From NCBI GenBank assembly GCA_900491605.1, contig UESW01004423.1, positions 560,239 through 624,238 on the forward strand: a DNA stretch of 64,000 nucleotides, read 5' to 3'. This document shows, piece by piece, positions 1 through 11,007 of the stretch; position 1 is the first letter of the stretch; each line of letters opens with the position of its first letter. A program made the position numbers and the translations under genes. This DNA comes from Calamus simplicifolius (Eukaryota; Streptophyta; Magnoliopsida; Arecales; Arecaceae). Below the pieces are notes generated by a model that was given only the letters and a program-made list of their open reading frames with translations, made no database searches and was not told where the DNA came from.

Positions 1-986
1 TAAAAATCTTATCTTATGGAAGCCAACCTTCTTAATGCCATTAGTAGACACCCTCTTTAGGAAGAACGAAAGTAAAGCATCTCAAGGCGCTACTAATAAC
101 TCACGGTATTATACTAACGATAAAGTCCAAGGCTTATATTGTCATATTACCCCTCTCACTCATTATTTGGTAAAAGTATATTTTATTTATAAAACAACTC
201 TTGTTTCATAACCCTTAGTTAATTTAAACAATTTAAATCACTAAGATTTTATAATTTTAAATATTTTAAAATTATAAAATAAGTTAAATATGATAATTTA
301 AAATTTAACACTTAAATTTAAAACTTCATATTTAACATATTAATTTTACAAATCTAATTACTAAATTAATTTATAAATTTAATATCATTAAATTTATTAT
401 AAAGTACATTAAATTTAACTTACTAAATTTTTTTTAATAAAAAATAAAATAATAATGCACTTAAATGCATGGCATACAATAAATAGGTAGGCATTTTTCT
501 ATCTATTATGGTATCTAATATGCATAGTAATGTAATTATTATTAATATAATAAAAATATTTAATAAAAAGCGAAACAAAAATAATTTGATTGGGTTTTAT
601 GAAATTTAAAATATTAATAATAAACCCATTCAATGCGCCTCACGTTCGTGAGATGCTGGAATTCCCATTCCTGGCCTTCCCCGAGACCCAAAAGCTAACA
701 ACCACACATTGCTCCTAGTTGCTTCCAGCGTGGGTTACGTTAAAAAAATTGATGTGGCATGTAATATCCGGTGGGTGGAAAAGCTTGAGTCTCTTTTTGG
801 TTCATTAAAGAAGTGTCATTGGGCCATTGTGGTTGCAAGGTACAATGGCCCATTTTCAGTCCACTGAACGGAAGAAAGCGGGAGTTATTCGCTGCCATCT
901 CAAAATAGCATCGCGTGCTCCCCGTTTGCCTCCGGTTCAGATTACAACCCCTCTTGCCTTGAGTGAGGGGGGTGAAGACGTGCATT
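1..986. other. Intergenic AT-rich spacer, then a GC-richer promoter-like stretch
   Basis: Bases 1-620 are AT-rich without a recognisable gene or repeat family. From about 640 the composition becomes balanced, and a short perfect inverted repeat sits at 821-851. The motifs TGGGCC and GGCCCA within it resemble site II elements of plant housekeeping promoters. No coding sequence with homology could be recognised. The stretch ends at the TG of the gypsy LTR at 987, so it may be a promoter or gene edge cut off by that insertion. That is inference. Confidence 0.4.
821..851. repeat. 10-bp perfect inverted repeat (hairpin)
   Basis: GGGCCATTGT at 821-830 is followed after 11 bases by its exact reverse complement ACAATGGCCC at 842-851. 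Each arm carries a GGCCCA/TGGGCC motif, so it may be a paired transcription-factor site rather than a terminator. Confidence 0.6.
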
Positions 987-2047
987 TGTCACGGCCCAAT
1001 TTAGACGGAGAACGTGCAAGCATGGCCCAGTTAGATTGTGCAGTTCAGTTGGATGCATAAGTGTACGGCTTAGCTAGGCATAAGGCCCAAACGGTTGTGC
1101 GGCTCAGTTGGGCACATGATTCGGATCGTTCAGACTGACGATCAGCTTGACAGGCATGATCATGCTGGCGCGGTCAGCATGGCATGGCCATTGTGTAGGC
1201 TCATCTAGCACGCTCAAAAGAGAGGTCATCGTATTTTTTTAGAGGGGATTTGAGGTGGTGGTTTGAGATGAGATCTTGACCTTTAATTGTCCCATCTAAC
1301 GGCCAAGATGGAGTCCTATTTGGAGGAGGATTTTGGGTTGGAGAGATCTTGGCCATCATCTAACGGCCAAGATTGAGTCCTAATTGGCAAGGACTCTAAG
1401 GCGGTGAAAAGAGATGGGTTTCGTACATTTTCTACATAGCAAGGGACGCTGATTTGCAACTATAAAAAAGAGGGGATAGCGGGTCCTCAAGGCATCGGAG
1501 AGCAATCAAGAGAGCATATCAAGAGATCAGATCAGAGGAGATCCGATCAGAGTGATCAAGGCATCTAAGAGGAGCTCCAGTGTAGCCAGCGGCGACCAGT
1601 GGAGGCGCGTGAGGTTGGCGAGCAACCTAATCAATGGAGATCGAGGTGCGCGAGGGTCTAAGTTAGGTAGACTTAGTCGATGGCAGGACGTGGCCGAGAC
1701 GCACAGGCAGTGCGCTCGCGGGTGCGGGGCATCTAGGTCAGTTCTTGTCAAGTAAGGTTGGGGCGGGCACTTTATGTGATCTTTGTTAGGGACAGAGAGA
1801 AGTGTCTTTGTAGCCTTTAGGCAACCTCGTTATTTCTAAATTACTTAGTAAAGAGTTCTTTGGTTGGGAAGGTTGTGCTTCCCGTATAGTGTCATATTTG
1901 TTGGGGACTTATCTTTGGGGGTTTTATTTTATTATTATGGGGTCTAGGCTGGTTAGGAGAGGGATCTTCTAACGCCATCACCAGTACACGCAAGGACCTA
2001 GTTGCCATAGGGAGCACTTACACATACCGATCGAAATCCCGATGACA
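987..2047 (+). repeat. 5' LTR of a Ty3/gypsy (Del/Tekay-like) element
   Basis: The block begins TGTCAC and ends TGACA, directly before a tRNA-Met primer site. It is homologous to 14599-15824 and 23542-24745. It lacks a block of about 150 bp near the middle that both right-hand copies carry, and it is visibly more diverged from them than they are from each other. The 5 bases before it (GCATT) do not match those after the right LTR (TAAAA). The flanks are therefore rearranged, or the two LTRs do not derive from a single insertion. Confidence 0.8.
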
Positions 2048-2049
2048 AT

Positions 2050-2061
2050 TGGTATCAGAGC
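2050..2061 (+). promoter_or_regulatory. Primer binding site (tRNA-Met) of the gypsy element
   Basis: TGGTATCAGAGC lies two bases after the LTR end. This is the standard initiator-tRNA-Met primer site that starts minus-strand DNA synthesis in plant LTR retrotransposons. Confidence 0.9.
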
Positions 2062-2087
2062 CCGGTTGAAGCAAGTTCCAAGCACAG

Positions 2088-2431
2088 ATGGCGAGAGCGG
2101 TAGGAGACCGTATGACCGTTTGGAGGAGATTGTGGGAGATCCAGGAGAAGGATCAACCATGGATTTGATAGCTATGTGCGTAGAGTTGAGCATGCAGTTA
2201 ACCGAGTTGTGGACTTTACATAATCAGCTGTTGAAGGCGCACGAGGGGCTGATTCGTGACCTCGAGCATCGAAATATGCAACAACAGCGATCAGATCTGA
2301 CTATGGAGGAGAGATTGGAGCTTCGAATCCATGCTTTGGAGAAGGAGTTGATCCGACAAAAGCAGGAGGTGCGGAGTCCAATCAACATGGTCAGCGCTCC
2401 GGCAAAAGAAGCGAAGGTCCGAGAACCTAAG
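2088..2431 (+). pseudogene. gag: Gypsy gag, N-terminal part (split by SIRE insertion)
   Basis: This is the start of the capsid gene of the gypsy element. The open frame reads a Gln/Glu/Leu-rich, probably coiled-coil segment (from a Met at 2159). It runs to the target-site bases CTAAG at 2427-2431, where the copia element begins. The reading resumes at 13116 with a typical Retrotrans_gag start (motif ENFIWDME). The first ATG after the primer site, at 2088, is in another frame, so the true start is unclear or the 5' end is frameshifted. It is non-functional because of the 10.7-kb insertion. Confidence 0.7.
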
Positions 2432-2793
2432 TGTTGGAAGATTATAGAAAAATTATATGATCCAATCCTTTTGATTTTGATGATTACTAAAAGCCATTGA
2501 GTTTATTAAAGGATGTAATGAGTTTATGTAAATGAGCAACAAATTTATTTTGAACTATCAATGAACATGCTCAAGTTTAACTTTAATCAATTTTGAAAGT
2601 GACTTTAAGCTCAATATTCAAACTTTCGAAAAGAAATGTTATAATTCATGTTTTATTCAATAAGTTTTTGGATTAGTTCTTGAATCAATTCTAAATGTCT
2701 ATTTTATTGTATTCAAGTCAAAACAATGAATTAAAATGAATCTGGAACGATTTTAATGTCAATCAGAAAAGTTTCTGATTTTTGATACGTTCC

Positions 2794-3114
2794 GGAGCCG
2801 ACTCCTGAGTTTCAGAGTCGACTCCGCTCAGTGTACAGAAATGTGCATCTGTGTCGAGTCGACCCACGAAATTGTCGAGTCGACCCCTGATTCTGTCGAG
2901 CCGACTCCTGACTGTGCGAGTCGACTCCGCTCAGACACCAGAAGAGTATTTTTCTGAGCACTTCGCGAGTCGACCCCAAGCCTTTCTCGAGTCGACTCCC
3001 GACTATCAGGAGTCGACACTTTATTTCTGGCGAGTCGACCCCTAACCTTTATAAACATTTCTATATTTGGTAAGACGAGCTCGAGCCGACTCGGGAAAAG
3101 CATGAGTCGACTCC
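2794..3114. repeat. U3 array of palindromic GAGTCGACTC sites
   Basis: Twelve copies of a 10-11-bp motif lie in about 320 bp, irregularly spaced. Variants are GAGTCGACTCC, GAGTCGACCCC and GAGCCGACTCC. The core GAGTCGACTC is a perfect palindrome. The array lies 110-430 bp upstream of the TATA box, where transcription-factor sites of an LTR promoter would be expected. The same array is in the 3' LTR, and a shorter one lies at 9322-9508. Confidence 0.85.
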
Positions 3115-3221
3115 AGCAAATCTGGACGATATTTTTTCACGATGACACGTCACTCCAACGGTAAGATTTTTGAATAACGGCTATTTTTCCTTGTCTCTAA
3201 CGGATATATTTTTGCAGAATC

Positions 3222-3229
3222 TATAAATA
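3222..3229 (+). promoter_or_regulatory. TATA box of the SIRE 5' LTR
   Basis: TATAAATA in the context CTATAAATAGAGG fits the plant TATA consensus closely. A transcription start about 30 bases downstream, near 3255, would define the U3/R boundary. The equivalent in the 3' LTR is at 12163-12170. Confidence 0.75.
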
Positions 3230-4174
3230 GAGGAGCTCTTTTCATATCACACAAGGATTTTGAATATCAAAAAGAGAGAAAAGAATATCTTTCAAAAAGA
3301 GGGAAAAACAGAGCATATTAAAAAAATCTTCTAGCTCAAAGTAGAGTGATTCAAAAGGAGTGAAATCAAAGAGGAAGTTTCGTCTGCTCCAGATCTTCAA
3401 TCCACAAAAGTCAAAAGAAAATCCAAGAGCTTTTCAAAGATCAAATCGAAGGATTTTCTACATTCAACAAAAGGAGAAAAAGCTTCATCCCAACTCCAAA
3501 GTTTTCAAACGGTCAAGGATCTTGCTGAGGCCTGATTCGACACTTCAAGAGGAGTTAAAGAGGAGAAGGAAGAAAGCCAAAGCCACATCCATCTGCTATC
3601 TTATCAGGCTTTTCTAACCTTTTATTCTTTTATACTTAATTTGTATATTTGCTCAAAGGGAGCTGTTCAATACTTAAACTCTGAATATTTTGATTGGTTG
3701 CTGATTCAATCAGTGGATTGAATCAGTGGAGGTTGATATACCTCGTTGCAAGCCGGAGTGCTTGTGTTGGGTTAGTTGTGAGCCCGTGAAAAACAACGTG
3801 TAGGGTTTTGTGCTGGTAAGCCCGAGTAAAACCAGCTGGGTTCGTTGTGCACCCGGAAAACAACAAGTTTGAGTTGTGAGCTTGGAAAACAACTCAACTG
3901 TAATCTGAGGAGATTATAGTGTGGACCCAAGTGAATCTTGGGAGTGGACGTAGGTGTTGGTTGCACCGAACCACTATAAAATTATCTTGTGTTTGCCGTG
4001 CTATATTTTCTCTCTCTCTATCTCTCTTTATTAATTTGCTTGTGCATTGCTTCTTAGTTAATTTCACTCACTTGCACATCTTGAGCAAATCTGTTTAAAA
4101 CATCTAAAAAGTCTTAAATTTTTAAGAACCCAATTCACCCCCCCCCCTCTTGGGTTGCCATCTGGGCCAACAAT

Positions 4175-4186
4175 TGGTATCAGAGC
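4175..4186 (+). promoter_or_regulatory. Primer binding site (tRNA-Met) of the SIRE element
   Basis: TGGTATCAGAGC begins two bases after the LTR end CCAACA. It is the initiator-tRNA-Met primer site. Confidence 0.95.
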
Positions 4187-4234
4187 AAGTGCTCATTTAG
4201 AATTTGATCTCACGATCAAGGGCTAAAGATCCTT

Positions 4235-6006
4235 ATGGCAACACAAAGTGGTTCATGTTTTGCTGAAGGTCATTCTACGAATCGACCTCCTTTATTTAAT
4301 GGAACCAACTATTCATATTGGAAAGCTAGAATGAGAATATTCATTCAAGCTTCGGACTATGAATTGTGGGGAGTAATAATAAACGGACCTAGTACACCCA
4401 CACACCTTATTGATGGCACTATTGTTCCTAAACCCGAAAGGGATTGGAATGATAATGATAGGAGAATGGCACAACTAAATGCTAAGGCCATTAATATTTT
4501 ATATTGTTCCTTAGACTCAAATGAATTCAACCGAATCTCAACATGTAATTCCGCAAAAGAAATTTGGGATAGGTTGGAAATACACATGAAGGAACAAACC
4601 AAGTAAAAGAATCAAAGATAAATATTTTGGTTCATAAATATGAATTATTTACTATGGAACAAAATGAAACCATCACATGCATGTTCACTAGATTCACTGA
4701 TATTGTGAATGGTTTAAAAAGTCTTGGAAAAGTTTATACTAACTCTGAGCTTGTTCGCAAAATCCTTAGGTCACTTCCAAGGACTTGGGAAGCCAAGGTG
4801 ACCGCCATACAAGAAGCCAAAGATCTGAACATCCTACCATTGGAAGAGCTTCTTGGTTCGCTGATGACTCATGAGCTTCAAGTTAAACAACATGTCAATG
4901 AGGATGAGTCAAGAAAGAAGAAGACCATCGCCCTCAAAGCTGCGGAAAAGGAAATAAGCAGCAGCGATGATGAAGAGGATGATGATGATGAGACAGCCCT
5001 CCTTGCAAGGAAATTCAAGAAGTTTATGCAAAGAAGGAGGCCCTTCCACAAAAAGAGATTTGTTTCAAAAATGGAAGGAGAAAAAGAAAAGGATAAGAAA
5101 AAGGAAAAGGACAAAGAGAAAGAGCCCTTAGTTTGCTATGAATGTAAAAAGCCAGGGCATTTTAGATATGACTGTCCTTTACTTAAGAAGGCCTACAAGA
5201 AAAAGAAAAAGGCCTACATGGCAACTTGGACTGATAGTGAAGAGTCTTCTTCCGAAGAAGAAGAACAAAAAGAAGTTGCTAATATCTGCTTCATGGCCAA
5301 CAACGACGACAACGACAATGAGGTAAGTTCTGAAAACTCAAATGATGAATTTACATTTGATGAAATGTTTGAGGCTTTCAATGAACTTATGATTGATTTT
5401 AAATCCTTGAAAAAGAAGTATAAGTTTTTGAAAAATGACAATATTAGCTTAGCTAAAAGTAAAAATGAATTAACTTTAGAAGTTAAGAACTTAACTAATG
5501 AAAAAGAAGAACTTAGCAAAGAAAGAAATAATCTTAATCAAGAAATAGATTTGTTAAAATCTGAAACTAAAAACTCAACAAAAGATTTAAAAGATCAATT
5601 AGAAACTTTAGCTTTAGAAAAAGAACAGCAAGTTAAAGAAAATGACTTTCTTAAGAAAGATGTTAAAAAATATAAAGACATTGTTGAGAAATTCACCTTA
5701 AGTTCAACTAAACTTAACATGATCTTAGATAGTCAAAAAGCTGTTTTTGACAAAGCAGGTTTAGGGTATAACACATTAAGGAAACAAAAATCTTTAAAGA
5801 ATATTTTTGTAAAAGCCAACCAAAGTAATATAACTTGTTTCAAATGCAATGAAAAGGGTCATAAATCATTTGAATGCAAAACGTTAAATAATAACAACAA
5901 GTTAAATGTTAAAGCAAAGAAAATATGGGTTCCGAAAGGAACAATTCTTATTGCTACTAACCATGAAGGACCCAAGAAAGCTTGGGTACCTAAACATAAA
6001 GTTTAA
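4235..6006 (+). pseudogene. gag: SIRE gag (one frameshift)
   Basis: This is the nucleocapsid/capsid gene. The first ATG after the primer site is at 4235. An early capsid segment reads to about 4585, where the frame breaks (stop at 4604-4606) and resumes in another frame up to a TAA at 6004-6006. One missing base around 4580 explains it. The second part has an acidic/lysine-rich linker, a CX2CX4HX4C zinc knuckle at 5134-5175, a long Lys/Glu-rich coiled coil at 5380-5720 and a second zinc knuckle at about 5835-5878. Two knuckles separated by a coiled coil are usual for SIRE-type gag. The terminal TAA is in frame with pol. Given the near-identical LTRs, the frameshift is either very new or a sequencing error. 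Confidence 0.9.
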
Positions 6007-6009
6007 ATT

Positions 6010-9000
6010 ATGTTGCAGGAATGTCTTGTAGCCAAAAGATCAAAGAAAAAGTGGTACCTTGATAGTGGCTGCTCAAGACATATGACGGGTGACAAAGATG
6101 AATTCATCACCCTAGAAGAAAAGAAAGGTGGAGTTGTTACGTTTGGCGATAACGGTAAAGGTCAAATTATGGGCCTTGGTAAAGTCCGTATAACTCCATC
6201 TACATTTATTGATAATGTACTTTATGTTGATGGTTTGAAGCATAATCTAATAAGTATAAGTCAATTATGTGATAAAAACTTTAATGTTTCATTTAAATCT
6301 TCTGTATGCACTGTAACTAATTCTATTGATGATAGCATTGTATTTACTGGTTATAGACATGGCAATGTTTACTTGGTTGATCTAGAAAAATTATCTTTGA
6401 GTGATCATTGCTTAATTGCTGACAATGCTAACATAAATGAAATTAGTTGGTTGTGGCATCGTAGATTAGGTCATGCAAGCACACACCTTATTTCAAAATT
6501 AATTAAAATGGATTTAGTTAAAGGATTACCTAAACTAGATTTTGAAAACAACAAAATATGTGATGCATGTCAATTTGGAAAACAAACTAGAAGTTCTTTC
6601 AAATCTAAAAACATTGTTTCAACTTCTAGGGCACTAGAGCTACTTCACATGGATCTTTTCGGACCAACTAGAACCACAAGTCTAGGAGGAAAGAAATATG
6701 GTCTAGTGATTGTAGATGATTATTCTAGATATACTTGGGTAATGTTTTTAGCTCACAAAGATGAGACTTTCTCGATATTCCTGAAATTCTTCAAGAAAGT
6801 CACAAATGAGAAAAACACTACTATAGTATCTCTAAGAAGTGATCATGGAACAGAATTTGAAAATCACTTATTTGAAAGTTTTTGTTCTGAAAATGGAATT
6901 AATCATAATTTTTCAGCCCCTAGGACTCCACAGCAAAATGGTGTAGTTGAAAGGAAAAATAGGACTCTAGAAGACATGGCCCGTACCATGCTATGCGAAA
7001 GTAACCTACCAAAGTACTTTTGGGCGGAAGCTATTAACACAGCATGCTACATCTTAAATCGAGCCCTAATAAGACCAATCTTAAAGAAAACACCTTATGA
7101 ATTATGGAATGAAAGAAAACCAAATATAAAATACTTTCATGCATTTGGATGTAAATGTTTTATTCATAATAATGGTAAAAACAATTTAGGAAAATTTGAT
7201 GCTAAATCTGATGAAGGAATCTTTTTAGGATATTCAACAACTAGTAAAGCTTATAGAGTATTTAACAAGAAAACCTTAGTAGTTGAAGAATCCATTCATA
7301 TAGTTTTCGATGAGTCTTTAGCATCTAGTTCTGAAAAGCTTGATGATGAGGAAGATACAAACATAATTGAAAAAGATCTTGAAAAACTTAATATTGAAGT
7401 ATCTTCTGATCATGAGCAAGAAGCTAAAGATGATGATTCACATAAGGACGATGATGTCAATATTGATCATAATGATACAGATCTTCCAAGAGACTGGAGA
7501 TATGCTCATAGTCATCCCAAGGAATTGATTATAGGCGATCCATCTCAAGGAATAAGAACTAGATCATATATGAGAAATATTAGTAATCATCTTGCATTTG
7601 TATCACAAATTGAACCAAAAACTATAGAAGAAGCTGAAAAAGATAATAATTGGATGTTAGCAATGCAAGAAGAATTAAATCAATTTACAAGAAATAATGT
7701 TTGGACACTAGTTGAAAGACCTAAAAATCATTCAGTAATAGGATCAAAATGGGTTTTTAGAAATAAACTAGATGAAAATGGCATAGTAATTAGAAACAAA
7801 GCTAGATTGGTTGCTAAAGGATATAATCAAGAGGAAGGTATTGATTTTGATGAAACCTTTGCACCTGTAGCTAGATTAGAAGCCATTAGGCTATTACTTG
7901 CATTTGCATGTCATATGAATTTTAACTTATTTCAAATGGATGTAAAAAGCGCATTTTTAAATGGATTTATAAATGAAGAAGTTTATGTAGAACAACCACC
8001 AGGTTTTGAAGATCACGAATTTTCAAATCACGTTTTTAAATTGCACAAAGCTTTATATGGTTTGAAACAAGCACCTAGAGCTTGGTATGATAGGTTAAGT
8101 AAATTCTTAATAGAAAATGATTTTACAAGAGGAAATGTTGATAAAACTTTGTTTTTGAAAAGAAAAAATAAAGATTTGCTTGTAGTACAAATATACGTAG
8201 ATGACATTATTTTTGGTGCTACTAACGATTCTCTTTGTCAAGAATTTGCAAAGTTGATGCAGGGAGAATTCGAGATGAGCATGATGGGAGAACTCAACTT
8301 CTTCCTTGGACTCCAGATCAAACAAAGCAAAGAGGGAATCTTCATCAACCAAACAAAATACACAAGAGAAATCCTAAAGAAGTTTGGTATGGAATCAATG
8401 AAACCCCTCGGAACTCCAATGAGTCCTTCATGCAAGCTGGACAAAGATGAAGAAGGTAAAAAGGTTGACCAAAAGTATTATCGAGGTATAATCGGATCCC
8501 TTCTTTATTTAACCGCAAGTAGACCAGATATTATGTTTTCTGTATGTTTATGTGCTAGATTTCAATCAGAACCTAAAGAATCACATTTAATTGCTGTTAA
8601 AAGAATACTAAGATATGTAAGTGGAACAAAAAATGTAGGTTTATGGTATTCTAGAGACTCCACATTAAATCTAATTGCATATTCGGATTCTGATTATGCT
8701 GGATGCAAACTAGATAGAAAAAGCACAAGTGGTGCATGCCATTTCTTAGGAAGTAACTTAATCACATGGTTTAGCAAAAAGCAAAATTCAGTTGCATTAT
8801 CAACTACTGAAGCTGAATATGTAGCGGCTGGAAGTTGCTGTGCGCAAATCCTATGGATTAAGCGACAACTTGAAGACTATGGTATCACACTTGATAAAAC
8901 ACCCATAAGATGTGATAACACTAGCGCAATCAATCTAACAAAGAATCCAATTCAACATTCAAGAACTAAACACATAGAAATCAGATATCATTTTATAAGA

Positions 9001-9141
9001 GAACATGTAGCAAATAATGAAATATGTCTTGATTATGTTAACACTGAAGAACAATTAGCTGACATATTTACTAAACCTTTAAATGAAGAGAGATTCTGTT
9101 ATCTTAGAGGAGAGTTAGGTATTTGTGATCCTTTAGAATGA
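6010..9141 (+). CDS. pol: SIRE pol polyprotein (protease-integrase-RT-RNase H)
   Basis: This is a 1043-residue open frame, the replication polyprotein of a Ty1/copia element. In order it shows the protease motif WYLDSGCS (residues 15-22), an integrase zinc domain (LWHRRLGH, then CDACQFGK), an integrase core with DLFGP and DDYSR and a later NGVVERKNR, then reverse transcriptase with YVDDIIFG (YVDD at residues 729-732), and RNase H with TTEAEY and a closing IFTKPL. Protease-integrase-RT-RNase H order is diagnostic of copia. The frame has no interruption. It follows the gag stop codon in phase after a single codon, so expression needs stop-codon readthrough or internal initiation at the ATG at 6010. 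Confidence 0.97.
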   Translation: MLQECLVAKRSKKKWYLDSGCSRHMTGDKDEFITLEEKKGGVVTFGDNGKGQIMGLGKVRITPSTFIDNVLYVDGLKHNLISISQLCDKNFNVSFKSSVCTVTNSIDDSIVFTGYRHGNVYLVDLEKLSLSDHCLIADNANINEISWLWHRRLGHASTHLISKLIKMDLVKGLPKLDFENNKICDACQFGKQTRSSFKSKNIVSTSRALELLHMDLFGPTRTTSLGGKKYGLVIVDDYSRYTWVMFLAHKDETFSIFLKFFKKVTNEKNTTIVSLRSDHGTEFENHLFESFCSENGINHNFSAPRTPQQNGVVERKNRTLEDMARTMLCESNLPKYFWAEAINTACYILNRALIRPILKKTPYELWNERKPNIKYFHAFGCKCFIHNNGKNNLGKFDAKSDEGIFLGYSTTSKAYRVFNKKTLVVEESIHIVFDESLASSSEKLDDEEDTNIIEKDLEKLNIEVSSDHEQEAKDDDSHKDDDVNIDHNDTDLPRDWRYAHSHPKELIIGDPSQGIRTRSYMRNISNHLAFVSQIEPKTIEEAEKDNNWMLAMQEELNQFTRNNVWTLVERPKNHSVIGSKWVFRNKLDENGIVIRNKARLVAKGYNQEEGIDFDETFAPVARLEAIRLLLAFACHMNFNLFQMDVKSAFLNGFINEEVYVEQPPGFEDHEFSNHVFKLHKALYGLKQAPRAWYDRLSKFLIENDFTRGNVDKTLFLKRKNKDLLVVQIYVDDIIFGATNDSLCQEFAKLMQGEFEMSMMGELNFFLGLQIKQSKEGIFINQTKYTREILKKFGMESMKPLGTPMSPSCKLDKDEEGKKVDQKYYRGIIGSLLYLTASRPDIMFSVCLCARFQSEPKESHLIAVKRILRYVSGTKNVGLWYSRDSTLNLIAYSDSDYAGCKLDRKSTSGACHFLGSNLITWFSKKQNSVALSTTEAEYVAAGSCCAQILWIKRQLEDYGITLDKTPIRCDNTSAINLTKNPIQHSRTKHIEIRYHFIREHVANNEICLDYVNTEEQLADIFTKPLNEERFCYLRGELGICDPLE

Positions 9142-9610
9142 ATTTGAAACCCCTAAGGAAATTTTATCTAAGATTCTTTCAAATCCTCAATCCTTAAGGA
9201 AATCTTATCTAGAATTCATATCTAATTGATTCACTCATATCCAATGATTATTTATCAATTTTTATGATCATATTCCGGACACATTTCAGAAATTTCATGT
9301 TTTTGGTCTGAAATGGTCTCGGAGCCGACTCGATGCGTATCGGAGTCGACTCCCGGTTTCGACTGAAACTCTCGGGTCGACCCCTCTTAGGCGCGAGTCG
9401 ACTCCATGTCGGATGGCCTTTCTGTGACTGTGCGGAGTCGACACCTGGGTTTGCGCGAGCCGACTCGAGGTGGTCCCAAGTTGATTTATCTAGGGCAGAG
9501 TCGACTCGCCGCTCATTTCATTCGACCCAAATCTTCAAAATACTCTCTCCACGATTTTTCCAAACCTTCCAAACTTCCAATAATCCCTGATTATCATCTC
9601 CAATCATCCA
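9142..9610. other. Spacer between pol and the env-like gene with a GAGTCGACTC array
   Basis: There is no coding sequence here. The bases after the pol stop contain short repeated phrases such as ATCTTATCTA. From 9322 to 9508 there are seven GAGTCGACTC-type sites of the same kind as in the U3 region. The rest, up to the ATG at 9611, is pyrimidine-rich and could be a leader of a separate env-like transcript. Confidence 0.6.
9322..9508. repeat. Second array of GAGTCGACTC-like sites, upstream of the env-like gene
   Basis: Seven sites (GAGCCGACTCG, GAGTCGACTCC, GGGTCGACCCC, GAGTCGACACC and similar) occur in under 190 bp. They match the motif family of the LTR array but are in the internal region. 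The array ends about 100 bp before the env-like ATG. Confidence 0.8.
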
Positions 9611-11007
9611 ATGGCACCCAAAACTAGAGGATCTAGTCTTGCGGCGGGCGGCATCAAGCGGAAGCGTGCCGTGAGGAAAACGTGAAGCGTCCGGTGCGTG
9701 AGCCTTCTCCAAGCGCGGACTCCACTTCATCTGCTTCTACTCCGACTGCTTCTCCTGCTGCCACTTCTTCCCAGGTAGATCGTCTAGCGGATAGGATTAT
9801 TACTACGGGTAGGAAGGTGGATTTCGAATTATTTGAGGCTGAGGGTTTTCTTGTTGGGAGACAGCTGATTGAGATGGGATGGGAGAAAATTTGTTCTCTA
9901 GAGTGCCCGACCTATCCCTCTTTGGTTAAGGAATTCTACAAGAATCTGTCTAGAGGAGATCACGGACTTATTAGCAATGTGAGAGGAGTCAGGCTATCTG
10001 TTACTGCTGAGATTCTATCTAGATTGTTGGAATTACCCTTATCTGGCACTTCCACCTTTTCTTCTGATGACCGCGCCCCAGCTTTATCGAGATTATTAAA
10101 CCGGGATGTGGTTGGATTTGAAGAGGTTTTTGCTAATCAGCTTTCTTTAGAATTGAGATTACTACACAATATTTGCAGTAGGATACTCTTTCCTAAACTG
10201 GTAGATTTGACTATGTATCGGAAAGATGTCTTTGTAATGGATGCCATAGTGACAGGCAAGCCTATCAATCTTCCCAGCATGATTCTATGGTACATAGCAG
10301 ACTGTGGAGGGAAAAGAAAATCTAGTCTGCCTTATGGGATGATCCTTACAAAGATTTTTCGAAGCCAAGGTGTAGTGATTTCTGATAATGAGCCTATGAA
10401 GAATCTAAGACACACTGATTTTTATAGCCTGGCAACAATTCATCGGATGGGATTTATCAAAAAGAATGGTAAAATGGGAAAGGAAAGGAGTGACAGAAGA
10501 TAGAGCTACAGATACTGAGGCTGCAGGACCCTCTGTTAGACATCCTTCACCTGCACCTCCGAGTCCTTTGATTTCTGCCTCTGCTCCAGCCCCAGTTCCA
10601 TCATTTGATCAAGCCTCATCTTCTGCTGGTTTTTCAGATCAACAACTTATGCAACTCAAAGCTTATTTGATGATCATTCTGAGAAACTTAAAACTGATTT
10701 TGAGAATAAATTTATGAATTTGAGAGAGACTCTTTATTCACTTGATGATCGTATCTCTAAGATAGAGTCCACTCTCAGCTCTTCTTCGGCATCCTTAAGT
10801 GGTGATCTCAAAAATATTTTTGAAGAACTTAAGGATATATGCGGAGATGGAGAGACATATGCCAAGTGCAACGCGGAGCTTCAAGACAAGATTCAGAGTG
10901 CGTGCACCTTTGTTGATGAGAGACTCAAGGATTATGTGAGAATTCAATCTGAAGGAATGAAAAATATAGTAGATCATTTAACTAGAATTGTAAGAACTCA
11001 TTTTTGA
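9611..11007 (+). pseudogene. Env-like third gene of the SIRE element (frameshifted)
   Basis: This is the extra gene between pol and the 3' LTR, called env-like in the SIRE/Maximus lineage. The start is ATG at 9611, reading MAPKTRGSS followed by a basic, nuclear-signal-like KRKRAVRK. The frame then shifts near 9675-9682 and continues for about 270 residues, with a Ser/Pro-rich linker and a globular part (motifs LVKEFYKNL and VRGVRLSV) resembling the 'putative plant transposon protein' family. It shifts again near 10480 into a Pro/Ala/Ser-rich stretch, and again near 10700 into a C-terminal predicted coiled coil (LDDRISKIESTL). No obvious transmembrane segment is seen, so a true envelope role is doubtful. 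Confidence 0.75.

Larger units (their letters stand above)
2432..4172 (+). repeat. 5' LTR of the SIRE-type element
   Basis: It starts TGTTGG, ends CCAACA and is nearly identical to 11372-13110. It contains twelve GAGTCGACTC-like sites at 2794-3114 and a TATA box at 3222-3229, so U3 is about 820 bp long. The downstream R/U5 part is unusually long (about 900 bp) and includes a C-run just before the LTR end. Confidence 0.97.

Noticed and set aside
821..851. Rho-independent terminator
   Set aside because: This is a plant nuclear context, there is no following T-run, and the arms carry promoter-type motifs.
3360..3617. Basic 85-codon frame in the SIRE LTR, also at 12301-12558
   Set aside because: It begins with GTG, lies in R/U5 and occurs in both LTRs only because they are identical. 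There is no homology.
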